DNA from: CBIFWW01 sp966186435
GTDB taxonomy: Bacteria > Pseudomonadota > Gammaproteobacteria > Enterobacterales > Enterobacteriaceae
DNA: 48,421 nucleotides
Assembly: GCA_966186435.1 (NCBI GenBank)
Contig: CBIFWW010000009.1
Coordinates: 1-48,421, forward strand
Direction: 5' to 3'
This document shows positions 7,120 through 16,136 of this stretch, piece after piece (the first letter of the stretch is position 1; each line of letters starts with the position of its first letter). Under the pieces are notes generated by a model that had not been told where the DNA came from, did not search any database, and saw nothing but the letters and a program-made list of their open reading frames with translations. The position numbers were made by a program, and so were the translations under genes.

Positions 7120-9024
7120 ATGATTGTTTTCTCTTCGTTACAGATTCGTCGCGGCATCCGCGTTCTGCTGGATAATGCTACCGCTACCATTAACCCTGGG
7201 CAGAAAGTCGGCCTGGTAGGTAAAAACGGCTGCGGGAAGTCCACACTATTGTCGCTGCTGAAAAACGAAATCAGCGCCGATGGGGGCAGCTTTACCTATC
7301 CGGGCAACTGGCAACTGGCTTGGGTGAATCAGGAAACCCCTGCGCTGGCCGTACCGGCCATTGAATATGTGATTGATGGCGACCGGGAATACCGCCAGTA
7401 CGAGTCAGAATTAAAAGACGCTAACGAACGTGATGATGGCCACGCCATCGCCGTCGCCCATGGCAAGCTGGATGCCATTGACGCCTGGACTATCCGCGCC
7501 CGCGCCGCCAGCCTGCTGCACGGCCTGGGGTTCAGCAACGACCAGCTTAACCAACCGGTGAGTGATTTCTCCGGGGGCTGGCGCATGCGTTTAAACCTGG
7601 CCCAGGCCCTGGTATGCCGCTCTGACCTGCTGCTGCTCGATGAACCGACCAACCACCTGGATTTGGATGCGGTAATCTGGCTGGAAAAATGGCTGAAGAG
7701 TTATACCGGTACCCTGATCCTGATTTCTCACGACCGGGACTTCCTCGATCCGATTGTCGATAAAATTATTCATATCGAACAGCAATCCCTGTTCGAGTAC
7801 ACCGGCAACTACAGCTCCTTTGAGTTGCAGCGCGCTACCCGCCTATCTCAGCAACAGGCCCAGTATGAAAGCCAGCAAGAGCGCGTGGCCCATCTGCAAA
7901 GCTTTATTGACCGTTTTAAAGCCAAAGCTTCTAAAGCCAAACAGGCCCAAAGCCGTATCAAAATGCTGGAGCGTATGGAGCTTATCGCCCCGGCGCTGGT
8001 GGATAACCCCTTCCACTTTAGCTTCCGCGCCCCGGAGAGCCTGCCGACCCCGCTGCTGCGGATGGAAAAGGTCAGCGCCGGTTATGGCGATAAAACCATT
8101 CTTAAGTCTATCAAGCTGAATCTGGTGCCTGGATCGCGCATTGGTTTGCTGGGCCGCAACGGGGCCGGTAAGTCCACCCTGATCAAGCTGCTGGCCGGGG
8201 AGATTTCGCCACAGCATGGAGAAGTGGGGCTGGCGAAGGGCATCAAGCTGGGTTACTTCGCCCAGCATCAGCTTGAATTCCTGCGGGCCGATGAGTCCCC
8301 ACTCCAGCACTTGTCGAGGATTGCCCCTAAGGTGCTGGAGCAGCAGTTGCGTGATTACTTGGGGGGTTTTGGCTTCCAGGGGGATAAAGTCACCGAGCAA
8401 ACTGCCCGTTTCTCTGGCGGCGAGAAGGCCCGGCTGGTGTTGGCACTGATCGTTTGGCAGCGCCCTAATTTGCTGCTGCTCGATGAACCGACCAACCACC
8501 TGGATCTGGACATGCGCCAGGCCCTGACCGATGCGTTGATCGATTTTGAAGGCGCCCTGGTGGTGGTTTCCCACGATCGCCACCTGATCCGCTCCACCAC
8601 CGACGATCTGTATTTGGTTCATGACGGCCAGGTTGAGCCGTTTGATGGCGACCTGGAGGATTATCAGCAGTGGCTGTCCACCCAGCAGAAGCAGGAAAAC
8701 CAGGCTGACGAATCGCCAAAATCCGGTGAGAACAGCGCCCAGGCCCGTAAGGATCAGAAACGCCGTGAGGCCGAGCTGCGGACTCAAACCCAGCCCCTGC
8801 GTAAGAAAATCACCCAGCTTGAAAAGCAAATGGAGAAGCTCAATACGCAGTTGGCCAGCGTGGAAGAAAAGCTCGGCGATAGCGATATTTACCAGCCTGA
8901 GCGCAAGGCCGAAATGAACCAATGCCTTCAGCTACAGGCCAAAACCAAAGGCGAGCTGGAAGCGTGCGAAATGGAATGGCTGGATACCCAGGAGCAGTTA
9001 GAGAGTATGCTTCTGGCAGATTAA
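7120..9024 (+). CDS. yheS: ABC-F family ATPase YheS
   Basis: This 634-residue soluble protein has two ABC ATPase domains in tandem and no membrane segments, the ABC-F layout; members act on ribosomes rather than as transporters. Domain 1 has Walker A GKNGCGKST (residues 34-42), signature FSGGWRMR and Walker B LLLLDEPTNHLDLD. Domain 2 has GRNGAGKST (from residue 345), FSGGEKARL and a second DEPTNHLDLD. A charged linker sits between the domains, and a C-terminal coiled coil follows residue 540. The ribosome site before the ATG is weak. It is divergent from kefG. The precise ribosomal substrate state of YheS is not something the sequence shows. Confidence 0.96.
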   Translation: MIVFSSLQIRRGIRVLLDNATATINPGQKVGLVGKNGCGKSTLLSLLKNEISADGGSFTYPGNWQLAWVNQETPALAVPAIEYVIDGDREYRQYESELKDANERDDGHAIAVAHGKLDAIDAWTIRARAASLLHGLGFSNDQLNQPVSDFSGGWRMRLNLAQALVCRSDLLLLDEPTNHLDLDAVIWLEKWLKSYTGTLILISHDRDFLDPIVDKIIHIEQQSLFEYTGNYSSFELQRATRLSQQQAQYESQQERVAHLQSFIDRFKAKASKAKQAQSRIKMLERMELIAPALVDNPFHFSFRAPESLPTPLLRMEKVSAGYGDKTILKSIKLNLVPGSRIGLLGRNGAGKSTLIKLLAGEISPQHGEVGLAKGIKLGYFAQHQLEFLRADESPLQHLSRIAPKVLEQQLRDYLGGFGFQGDKVTEQTARFSGGEKARLVLALIVWQRPNLLLLDEPTNHLDLDMRQALTDALIDFEGALVVVSHDRHLIRSTTDDLYLVHDGQVEPFDGDLEDYQQWLSTQQKQENQADESPKSGENSAQARKDQKRREAELRTQTQPLRKKITQLEKQMEKLNTQLASVEEKLGDSDIYQPERKAEMNQCLQLQAKTKGELEACEMEWLDTQEQLESMLLAD

Positions 9025-9129
9025 CTTACCCTCAACGCCCCTGAAAAATCGGGGGTGGTTGGGTTAAATAACAACAATTTCATAAACACGTTCCCCTATC
9101 TCCCGGTATAGTAAGCGCCGCAATGAATT

Positions 9130-10167
9130 ATGACTCCCCACGGAACTATGCAAAAAACTTGTTCAATTGACTTCATGCCAGAGCCAGACAACAGCGACTT
9201 TGTACCGATGCCAGGGTTAAGCAACCCCCATCTACAGACCATGCTACCCCGGCTACTGCGACGCAAACTCCAGTTCCTCCCGCACTGGCAGCGGCTGGAT
9301 ATGCCCGATGGCGACTTTGTTGATTTAGCATGGAGTGAAGACCCAGCCCAGGCGGGCCATAAGCCGCGTCTGGTGGTTTTTCACGGCCTGGAAGGCAGTT
9401 TGCATAGCCCCTACGCTCACGGTCTTATCCATGCCGCCGCCCAACACGGCTGGCTGGGGGTGGTAATGCATTTCCGTGGGTGCAGCGGCGTACCAAACCG
9501 TAAAAACCGCATTTACCACTCCGGTGAAACCGAAGACGGTAGCTACTTCCTGGAGTGGCTGGACCAACGCTATGGCAACGTGCCGACAGCGGCGGTGGGC
9601 TATTCCCTAGGCGGGAATATGCTGGCCTGCCTGATGGCGCGCCAGGGCGAAGCCTGTACCCTAGACGCAGGGGTAATTGTCTCGGCCCCCTTTGTGCTGG
9701 AGCAGTGCTGCTACCATATGGAAAAGGGTTTCTCCCGCTTTTATCAGCGTTACCTGCTTAACTTGCTGAAGGCCAACGCCTCCCGCAAGCTTAAGACCTA
9801 CCCTGGCTCATTACCTATTGGTCTGGAGCAGCTGCGGCGGGTGCGGCGTATTCGTGATTTCGATGATTTAATTACCTCGAAGATCCATGGCTTTGCCGAT
9901 GCCCTGGACTATTACCGCCAGGCCAGCGCCATGCCAATGCTGCCGAATATCGCCCGGCCAACGCTGATTATTCACTCCAAAGACGATCCCTTTATGGATC
10001 ATCACGTGATCCCGGAGCCGTCCCTATTGCCTGCTAATATTGAGTATCAGCTGACGGAACACGGCGGCCACGTGGGCTTTATCGGAGGCACCTGGAAGCA
10101 CCCCACCATGTGGCTGGAGCAGCGTATTCCCCAATGGCTTTCAACCTGGTTGGATAAAAAAGCATGA
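9130..10167 (+). CDS. yheT: Alpha/beta hydrolase YheT
   Basis: A 345-residue hydrolase of the YheT/ABHD1-3 group. The nucleophile elbow GYSLGGNM, the acid in HSKDDPFMD and the histidine in EHGGHVGFIGG make a complete catalytic triad. HGLEGSLHSPYAHG near residue 80 provides the oxyanion region. Substrates are unknown; esters are likely from the family. The start is uncertain: ATGs at 9130, 9148 and 9175 are all in frame and none has a strong ribosome site. The longest form is given. Its last four bases overlap the yheU start (ATGA). Confidence 0.92.
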   Translation: MTPHGTMQKTCSIDFMPEPDNSDFVPMPGLSNPHLQTMLPRLLRRKLQFLPHWQRLDMPDGDFVDLAWSEDPAQAGHKPRLVVFHGLEGSLHSPYAHGLIHAAAQHGWLGVVMHFRGCSGVPNRKNRIYHSGETEDGSYFLEWLDQRYGNVPTAAVGYSLGGNMLACLMARQGEACTLDAGVIVSAPFVLEQCCYHMEKGFSRFYQRYLLNLLKANASRKLKTYPGSLPIGLEQLRRVRRIRDFDDLITSKIHGFADALDYYRQASAMPMLPNIARPTLIIHSKDDPFMDHHVIPEPSLLPANIEYQLTEHGGHVGFIGGTWKHPTMWLEQRIPQWLSTWLDKKA

Positions 10168-10382
10168 TCATCCCCTGGCAAGATCTGGCGCCCGAAACGC
10201 TGGAAAACCTGATTGAAACCTTTGTGTTACGGGAAGGTACCGATTATGGTGAACATGAGCGCAGCCTTGAGCAAAAAGTGGCCGACGTTAAGCGCCAGCT
10301 CCAGTGCGGTGATGCCGTGCTGGTGTGGTCTGAATTGCACGAGACCGTCAATATTATGCCGCGGGGCCAGTTTAACGAGTGA
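10164..10382 (+). CDS. yheU: YheU family (UPF0270) small protein
   Basis: A 72-residue acidic protein of unknown function, with the family opening MIIPWQDLAPETLENLIETF and the family length. It overlaps yheT by four bases, which indicates coupled translation and a shared transcript. No catalytic or membrane motif is visible. Confidence 0.92.
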   Translation: MIIPWQDLAPETLENLIETFVLREGTDYGEHERSLEQKVADVKRQLQCGDAVLVWSELHETVNIMPRGQFNE

Positions 10383-10417
10383 TCCATACGGGCCACCACG
10401 GCACTACACTGTTATTG

Positions 10418-10437
10418 AACCTGCCGAGCCGCAGGTT
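10418..10437. other. Hairpin between yheU and prkB
   Basis: AACCTGC and GCAGGTT form a perfect 7-bp stem around a six-base loop, followed on the plus strand by TATTCATTC rather than a clean T-run. It may be a weak terminator after yheU or a structure in the prkB leader. Confidence 0.4.
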
Positions 10438-10461
10438 TATTCATTCAGGAGTAGTTGTCTT

Positions 10462-11331
10462 ATGTCCTCGAAACATCCGGTAATTGCAGTGACAGGCTCC
10501 AGCGGGGCCGGAACCACCACCACCAGCCTCGCCTTCCGTAAAATCTTTGCCCAGCTAGGGCTGACTGCCGCTGAAGTCGAAGGCGACAGCTTCCACCGCT
10601 ATACCCGCCCGGAAATGGATCTGGCGATCCGCAAGGCCCGCGATCAGGGCCGTCATATCAGTTATTTCGGCCCTGAAGCCAATGACTTTGGCCTGTTGGA
10701 AAATACCTTTTTCCAATATGGGCAGGATGGCACCGGCCAATCGCGTAAATATCTCCATACCTATGATGAAGCGGTGCCCTGGAACCAGGTTCCCGGCACG
10801 TTCACCCCCTGGCAGCCGTTGCGGGAGCCAACGGACGTGCTTTTTTATGAGGGGTTACACGGCGGTGTGGTTACCAGCGAGCATGATGTCGCGCGCCACG
10901 TGGACTTATTGGTAGGGGTGGTGCCCATCGTAAACCTGGAGTGGATCCAGAAGCTGGTACGCGACATGGGCGAGCGTGGCCATTCCCGGGAGGCGGTGAT
11001 GGATTCCGTGGTGCGCTCCATGGACGACTACATCAACTACATCACCCCACAGTTTTCCCGCACTCATCTTAACTTCCAGCGGGTGCCGCTAGTAGATACC
11101 TCCAACCCCTTTGCCGCCCGGTCTATACCTTCGTTAGATGAAAGCTTGGTGGTAATTCATTTTCAGGGTCTGGAGGATATTGATTTCCCCTGGCTGCTGG
11201 CGATGCTGCAAGGGTCATTTATTTCCCACATGAATACTTTGGTGGTCCCTGGCGGGAAAATGGGGCTGGCGATGGAACTGATCATGGCGCCGCTGGTGCG
11301 ACGCCTAATGGAAGGTAAAACCATTGCTTAA
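10462..11331 (+). CDS. prkB: Phosphoribulokinase-like protein PrkB
   Basis: A 289-residue P-loop kinase of the phosphoribulokinase family, with no RuBisCO or Calvin-cycle gene nearby, so the physiological substrate is unknown. The nucleotide loop is GSSGAGTTTT at about residues 12-21, where threonine replaces the usual Walker lysine as in the prokaryotic phosphoribulokinase class. EGDSFHRYTRPEMD and YEGLHGG are further family motifs. The ATG at 10462 follows AGGAG and gives the family N-terminus; the frame is open much further upstream only because it overlaps yheU. Its stop shares the bases TTAA with the stop of the convergent yhfA. Confidence 0.93.
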   Translation: MSSKHPVIAVTGSSGAGTTTTSLAFRKIFAQLGLTAAEVEGDSFHRYTRPEMDLAIRKARDQGRHISYFGPEANDFGLLENTFFQYGQDGTGQSRKYLHTYDEAVPWNQVPGTFTPWQPLREPTDVLFYEGLHGGVVTSEHDVARHVDLLVGVVPIVNLEWIQKLVRDMGERGHSREAVMDSVVRSMDDYINYITPQFSRTHLNFQRVPLVDTSNPFAARSIPSLDESLVVIHFQGLEDIDFPWLLAMLQGSFISHMNTLVVPGGKMGLAMELIMAPLVRRLMEGKTIA

Positions 11332-11732
11332 AGGGCGATCACTTCATAAGAATGGGTAATATTTGCTGATTTACCCAGCATAAGCGCCACTGAACAATAC
11401 TTCTCAGCAGAGAGATCGACCGCACGGGAAACCGCCGCATCCTTCAAATCCTGGCCTGTTACCACAAAATGCAGATTGATATGGGTGAACAGGCGCGGGG
11501 CTTCTTCCCGGCGTTCAGAGGTGAGTTTGACCTCACAATCCACCACGTCATGGCGGCCCTTCTGAAGAATCGACACCACGTCAATGGCGCTACAGCCGCC
11601 GACTGCCATAAGAACAGTCTCCATCGGGCTGGGTGCTTTATCCCCAGAATTTCCGTCCATCAAAACCTGGTGACCGGAGGCGGACTCCCCCAGAAAAGTC
11701 AGTCCCTCAATCCATTTAACTCGTGCCTGCAT
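11328..11732 (-). CDS. yhfA: OsmC/Ohr family protein YhfA
   Basis: A 134-residue protein of the OsmC/Ohr fold, the same length as E. coli YhfA. The two redox cysteines of the family are present, in GGCSAIDVV and AEKYCSVALML. Relatives reduce organic hydroperoxides, but for YhfA itself the activity is not established. Divergent from crp, whose upstream region it shares, and convergent with prkB with a 4-bp stop overlap. Confidence 0.93.
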   Translation of the reverse strand: MQARVKWIEGLTFLGESASGHQVLMDGNSGDKAPSPMETVLMAVGGCSAIDVVSILQKGRHDVVDCEVKLTSERREEAPRLFTHINLHFVVTGQDLKDAAVSRAVDLSAEKYCSVALMLGKSANITHSYEVIAL

Positions 11733-12046
11733 TTTGCTTACTCCATAGGGTTTACATTCCCTTCCAGAGTAAGCGCCCGGGAGAAAAGTGGCAACATAAG
11801 GCGACCTGCGTCAAGCTGAAACGAGACAATAGGAGACACCCGTAAAAAGCTATGTTAAAACAAACGGGATGCAACAGCGATACATTAACGCTATGCATGA
11901 ATGCATAAAAAATCATAAAACTAAGGCTACAGATTCCTGATAGCTAACCAGAACCCCCGGGTGGGATAATTCACGATTACAAACCCCGAAGAGAGGGCGA
12001 TGTCTTCTTTCTTTGGCGTATAGTTTACAACAGAGGATAATAGCGC
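11733..12046 (+). promoter_or_regulatory. crp leader and divergent yhfA upstream region
   Basis: This 314-bp gap has no gene. It contains a perfect 7+2+7 palindrome TATGCATGAATGCATA (11892-11907). Just downstream is a degenerate CRP-like site, TGCAT-N6-TCATA (11902-11917), at about the position where the autoregulatory CRP site lies in E. coli by recalled alignment. A TGGGATAAT sequence ending at 11970 could be an extended -10, without a matching -35. The ribosome site before crp is AGAGGATAA, as in E. coli. Autoregulation is inferred from the family, not proved here. Confidence 0.45.
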
Positions 12047-12679
12047 ATGGTGCTTGGCAAACCGCAAACAGACCCAACTCTCGAATGGTTCTTGTCTCAT
12101 TGCCACATTCATAAGTATCCATCGAAGAGCACGCTGATTCACCAAGGTGAAAAAGCAGAAACGTTGTACTACATCGTTAAAGGCTCTGTCGCCGTACTGA
12201 TCAAGGATGAAGAAGGTAAAGAGATGATCCTCTCTTACCTTAACCAGGGTGATTTTATTGGCGAGCTTGGCCTGTTTGAAGAAGGCCAGGAACGTAGCGC
12301 CTGGGTTCGGGCAAAATCAGCCTGTGAAGTGGCTGAGATCTCTTACAAGAAATTCCGTCAGCTGATTCAGGTTAACCCTGACATCCTGATGCGCCTTTCC
12401 TCCCAGATGGCGCGCCGTCTGCAAGTCACTTCTGAGAAAGTCGGTAACCTGGCATTCCTGGATGTAACCGGTCGCATTGCTCAGACCTTGCTGAACCTGG
12501 CAAAACAGCCTGATGCGATGACCCACCCGGACGGGATGCAGATTAAAATCACGCGTCAGGAAATCGGCCAGATTGTTGGTTGTTCCCGCGAAACTGTTGG
12601 CCGTATCCTGAAGATGTTGGAAGATCAAAACCTGATCTCTGCTCACGGTAAAACCATTGTGGTTTACGGTACCCGTTAA
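12047..12679 (+). CDS. crp: cAMP receptor protein CRP
   Basis: Global transcription regulator that binds cAMP and DNA sites of the TGTGA-N6-TCACA type. The 210-residue product is almost identical to the E. coli protein. The N-terminal cyclic-nucleotide domain carries GELGLFEEGQERSAWVRAK, with the Glu, Arg and Ser that hold cAMP. The C-helix follows, and then the helix-turn-helix TRQEIGQIVGCSRETVGRIL with the Arg-Glu-x3-Arg recognition residues. It is monocistronic, with a terminator directly after. Targets in this window probably include pckA and perhaps ppiA/tsgA. Confidence 0.99.
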   Translation: MVLGKPQTDPTLEWFLSHCHIHKYPSKSTLIHQGEKAETLYYIVKGSVAVLIKDEEGKEMILSYLNQGDFIGELGLFEEGQERSAWVRAKSACEVAEISYKKFRQLIQVNPDILMRLSSQMARRLQVTSEKVGNLAFLDVTGRIAQTLLNLAKQPDAMTHPDGMQIKITRQEIGQIVGCSRETVGRILKMLEDQNLISAHGKTIVVYGTR

Positions 12680-12688
12680 TCACTCTTC

Positions 12689-12721
12689 AACGGCGTGTTG
12701 CTTCGGTAATACGCCGTTTTT
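12689..12721 (+). terminator. Rho-independent terminator of crp
   Basis: AACGGCGT pairs with ACGCCGTT around a 14-base loop that can itself partly fold on CTTCGG, followed by five T. It lies 10 nt after the crp stop and 19 nt before yhfK. Confidence 0.88.
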
Positions 12722-12739
12722 GTATCCAGAATTCAGCTT

Positions 12740-14821
12740 ATGTGGCGCCGATTAATCTACCATCCTGAGGTGAATTACGCGCTGCGCCAGACCCTGGTGC
12801 TGTGTGTACCCGTGGCTATTGGTTTGCTGCTGGGTAACCTGCAACAAGGCTTACTGTTCTCTCTGGTGCCCGCCTGCTGCAATATGGCTGGCCTGGATAC
12901 CCCTCACAAACGCTTTTTCAAACGCCTGATCATTGGCGGCTGCCTGTTTGCCTTCAGCAGCCTGCTGGTGCAACTGTTGCTGCTTGAAAACATACCGCTG
13001 CCGCTTATCCTGGTGGGGATGGCAATGACCCTCGGGGTTGCAGCCGAGATCAGCAGCCTGCACGCCCGTTTGTTTCCAGCTGCGATGATTGCCGCCATAT
13101 TTACCCTTAGCCTGGCGGGCAATATGCCCATCTGGAAACCGATGGTGCTCTATGTGGGCGGCACCCTCTGGTACGGGCTGTTTAACTGGGGCTGGTTCCG
13201 GCTATGGCATGAGCAGCCACTACGGGAATCCTTGAGTTTGCTGTATCAACAGCTGGCAGACTATTGTGAAGCCAAATACAGCATGTTGACCCAACACACT
13301 GACCCGGAAACTTCCCTGCCGCCGCTACTGGCTCGCCAGCAAAAAGTGGTCGATCTGATTGGCGTTTGTTACCAACAATTGCATATGCTGGCCGCCAACA
13401 AACAGCCGGGCTATAAGCGCCTGCTGCGGGTGTTCCAGGTGGGGTTAGATTTGCAGGAGCACATCTCCGTCAGCCTTCATCAGCCGGAAGAAGTACAAAA
13501 GCTGGTGGAACAGACTCATGCCGAACCAGTGATCCGCTGGAATGCCCAAACGGTATCTACCCGCCTGCGGGTTCTGGCCGATGACATCCTGTATCACCGC
13601 TACCCCCAGCGCTTCGATATGGATAAACAGTGTGGCGCATTGGAGAAAATTGCCCGCCAGCACCCGGATAACCCGGTGGGCCAGTTTCTGGAATATCACT
13701 TCAGCCGGATCGCCAGGGTGTTACATACCCAGCGGCCGCTCTACCGGCGGGATCTCATGGCCGACCGCGAGCGCCGCCTGCCGTTGATCCCGGCCCTTAA
13801 AAGCTATCTGTCATTGAAATCGGCGGCGTTGCGCAATGCCGCCAGGGTATCGGTAATGCTGGCGGTGGCCAGCCTGGTGGGCACGTCACTGCACCTGCCC
13901 AAACCTTACTGGATTCTGATGACGGTGCTGTTTGTGACCCAGAACGGCTACGGCGCTACCCGGGTACGAATTTTCCACCGGGCCGGGGGAACCATGGCCG
14001 GGCTGTTGATTGCCGGGGCCACCCTCCACTTCCACGTGCCGGATAGTGTCACCCTGGGGGCAATGCTGGCGATCACGCTGATAAGCTATCTGATTATCCG
14101 CAAGAAGTATGCCTGGGCCACCATCGGCTTTACTGTAACGGCGGTGTATACCTTGCAGTTGCTGTCACTTAACGGTGAGCAGTTTATCTTGCCCCGGCTG
14201 GTGGATACCCTGATTGGCTGCCTGATTGCCTTTGGTGGCATGGTGTGGCTGTGGCCCCAATGGCAAAGTGGCCTGCTACGCCAGAATGCCCATGATGCGC
14301 TGGAGAAATACCAAGATGCCCTGCGCCAGATCTTAAGTGATGACCCCACCCCCAGCGATTTAGCCAACCAACGTATCCGGGTTAATCAGGCCCATAATGC
14401 GCTGTATAACTCACTTAGCCAGGCAATGCAGGAGCCTGGCTTTAATAACCACTATTTGGCCGATATGAAACTGTGGATGACCCACAGCCAGTTTATTGTC
14501 GAGCATATCAACGCCATGACCACTCTGGCGCGGGAGCATGAAATGCTGACGCCGGATCTGGCTGAGCGCTATCTCCAGTCCTGTGAAATTGCCCTACAGA
14601 TGTGCCAGCAACGGCTGGAGTATGACAACCCGGGGGACAGCGGGGATATAACGATCCTCGCCATGCCGGAAGCCACGGCTTACGGGCCACTGAGCATTAT
14701 GGAGCAGCATTTACAACGGATACTGGGGCACCTTAACACCATGCATACCATCTCTTCGGTTGCCTGGCGCCAGCGCCCCCATCACGGCATCTGGCTGAAA
14801 CGCCGCCTGCGCCAGGATTAA
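12740..14821 (+). CDS. yhfK: FUSC-family inner-membrane protein YhfK
   Basis: A 693-residue membrane protein of the fusaric-acid-resistance-like/YccS-YhfK family. Two blocks of hydrophobic segments (about residues 15-150 and 360-500) are separated by a soluble domain, and a soluble helical C-terminus follows. GTRxRIFHRAGGT-like sequence in the second block (TRVRIFHRAGGTMAG) is the FUSC signature. The substrate is unknown; efflux of aromatic acids is known for AaeB relatives only. Transcribed after crp but behind a terminator. It converges on argD, sharing the bases TTAA as stop codons. Confidence 0.92.
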   Translation: MWRRLIYHPEVNYALRQTLVLCVPVAIGLLLGNLQQGLLFSLVPACCNMAGLDTPHKRFFKRLIIGGCLFAFSSLLVQLLLLENIPLPLILVGMAMTLGVAAEISSLHARLFPAAMIAAIFTLSLAGNMPIWKPMVLYVGGTLWYGLFNWGWFRLWHEQPLRESLSLLYQQLADYCEAKYSMLTQHTDPETSLPPLLARQQKVVDLIGVCYQQLHMLAANKQPGYKRLLRVFQVGLDLQEHISVSLHQPEEVQKLVEQTHAEPVIRWNAQTVSTRLRVLADDILYHRYPQRFDMDKQCGALEKIARQHPDNPVGQFLEYHFSRIARVLHTQRPLYRRDLMADRERRLPLIPALKSYLSLKSAALRNAARVSVMLAVASLVGTSLHLPKPYWILMTVLFVTQNGYGATRVRIFHRAGGTMAGLLIAGATLHFHVPDSVTLGAMLAITLISYLIIRKKYAWATIGFTVTAVYTLQLLSLNGEQFILPRLVDTLIGCLIAFGGMVWLWPQWQSGLLRQNAHDALEKYQDALRQILSDDPTPSDLANQRIRVNQAHNALYNSLSQAMQEPGFNNHYLADMKLWMTHSQFIVEHINAMTTLAREHEMLTPDLAERYLQSCEIALQMCQQRLEYDNPGDSGDITILAMPEATAYGPLSIMEQHLQRILGHLNTMHTISSVAWRQRPHHGIWLKRRLRQD

Positions 14822-16050
14822 CCCACCAGGGTGGCCACCGCACGGGCCAGCCGCGCCATACCTTCATCAATATCGGCGTCTTCCACCACCAGCGACGGCG
14901 CAAGGCGTAGCACATCCGGCCCGGCATTGAGCACCATTACCCCTTCAGCGGCGGCGGCCATCAGCAGATCGCGGGCTTTGCCGTGGTACGCTGGTTTCAG
15001 CTCCACCCCAATCAACAGCCCCATACCGCGAATTTCACTGAACACATCATAACGGGCGTCTATCTCTTTTAACGCTGCCACAAAGCGTTCCCGGCGGGCT
15101 GCTACCCCTTCCAGCACCGCTGGGGTATTAATGATATCGAAGGCAGCCCCGGCTACTGCACAGGCCAGTGGATTACCGCCGTAGGTGGAACCGTGGGAGC
15201 CAGCATGGAAAGCGCTGGCGATATCCGCCGTGGTTAGCACCGCACTCACCGGGAAGCCGCCGCCTAACGCTTTGGCGCTGGTAAGAATGTCCGGGGTCAC
15301 CCCGTAGTGCATGTAGGTAAAAAGCTCCCCGGTGCGGCCCATACCGCACTGGACTTCATCAAATACCAACAGCGCCTGGTGCTGATTGCACAAATCCCGT
15401 AGCCCCTGGAGGAATTCCGGCGTGGCGGCAGTCACGCCCCCTTCCCCTTGCACCGGCTCCACCACCACCGCACAGGTGTGGTCATCCATCACGGCTTTCA
15501 CCGCCGCCAGGTCGTTAAAAGGCACATGGACAATATCGGCAGGTTTTGGGCCAAAGCCATCGGAGTATTTCGGCTGGCCGCCAACCGATACGGTAAATAG
15601 CGAGCGCCCGTGGAAGGCATTGTTGAAAGCAACAATCTTAGTTTTGAAAGGATTGTGGCGGGTGATGGCGTAATGACGGGCCAGTTTGAAGGCAGTTTCG
15701 TTAGCCTCGGTGCCGGAGTTCATAAAGACTACCCGCTCAGCAAAGGTGGCATCAATGATTTTTTGCGCCAAATGCAGGGCCGGTTCATTGGTGAAGACAT
15801 TGCTGGTGTGCCACAGGGTTTCGCCCTGAGCTTTTAAGGCTTCAACCAGCGCCGGGTGGCAATGGCCGAGTGCCGTCACCGCGATCCCGCCGGCAAAATC
15901 CACATACTCAGTCCCCTGCTGATCCCAGATGCGGCTGCCTTTGCCCTTAACCGGAATGAATTCCGCGGGTGCATAAATAGGTAAAATGACGTTATCGAAG
16001 GTGGCGCGGGTCACCGCAGAAGTTTCGGACGCTGTATTGGTTAAAGTCAT
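14818..16050 (-). CDS. argD: Acetylornithine/succinyldiaminopimelate aminotransferase
   Basis: A PLP enzyme that transaminates N-acetylglutamate semialdehyde in arginine synthesis and also serves the lysine/diaminopimelate route. The 410-residue product is a class-III aminotransferase. NSGTEANE binds phosphate, FDEVQCGMGRTG carries the PLP-ring Asp, and Lys260 in TSAKALGGGFP is the Schiff-base lysine. The ATG at 16050 was preferred over an in-frame ATG 16 codons upstream, because the upstream stretch is regulatory DNA with arginine-repressor boxes. It ends sharing TTAA with the convergent yhfK. Confidence 0.97.
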   Translation of the reverse strand: MTLTNTASETSAVTRATFDNVILPIYAPAEFIPVKGKGSRIWDQQGTEYVDFAGGIAVTALGHCHPALVEALKAQGETLWHTSNVFTNEPALHLAQKIIDATFAERVVFMNSGTEANETAFKLARHYAITRHNPFKTKIVAFNNAFHGRSLFTVSVGGQPKYSDGFGPKPADIVHVPFNDLAAVKAVMDDHTCAVVVEPVQGEGGVTAATPEFLQGLRDLCNQHQALLVFDEVQCGMGRTGELFTYMHYGVTPDILTSAKALGGGFPVSAVLTTADIASAFHAGSHGSTYGGNPLACAVAGAAFDIINTPAVLEGVAARRERFVAALKEIDARYDVFSEIRGMGLLIGVELKPAYHGKARDLLMAAAAEGVMVLNAGPDVLRLAPSLVVEDADIDEGMARLARAVATLVG

Positions 16051-16081
16051 TGAGATCCCATCCCCTGAATATGCATGATTG

Positions 16082-16120
16082 GCTGAAAATATAATCATAA
16101 AATATGCATAAAAAATCAGA
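16082..16120 (-). promoter_or_regulatory. Tandem ArgR boxes upstream of argD
   Basis: Two copies of the 14-bp core of the ARG box (TGAAT-WWWW-ATTCA) occur: TGAAAATATAATCA at 16084-16097 and TGCATAAAAAATCA at 16105-16118. Each matches 12 of 14 positions. Their starts are 21 bp apart, which is the classic arrangement of two 18-bp boxes with a 3-bp gap bound by one ArgR hexamer. They lie 32-70 bp before the argD start, where the promoter must be. Confidence 0.78.
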
Positions 16121-16136
16121 GTAGGGCAATAGTTAA

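Noticed and set aside
7843..8922. A 359-codon open frame on the minus strand within yheS
   Set aside because: It lies fully antisense to a well-conserved ABC-F gene; codon bias of the sense strand leaves the opposite frame open. The translation has no family resemblance.
9031..9065. CCCCTGAAAAATCGGGG hairpin after yheS as a terminator
   Set aside because: The stem is short and no T-run follows; it could be a chance palindrome, so it was not listed as a feature.
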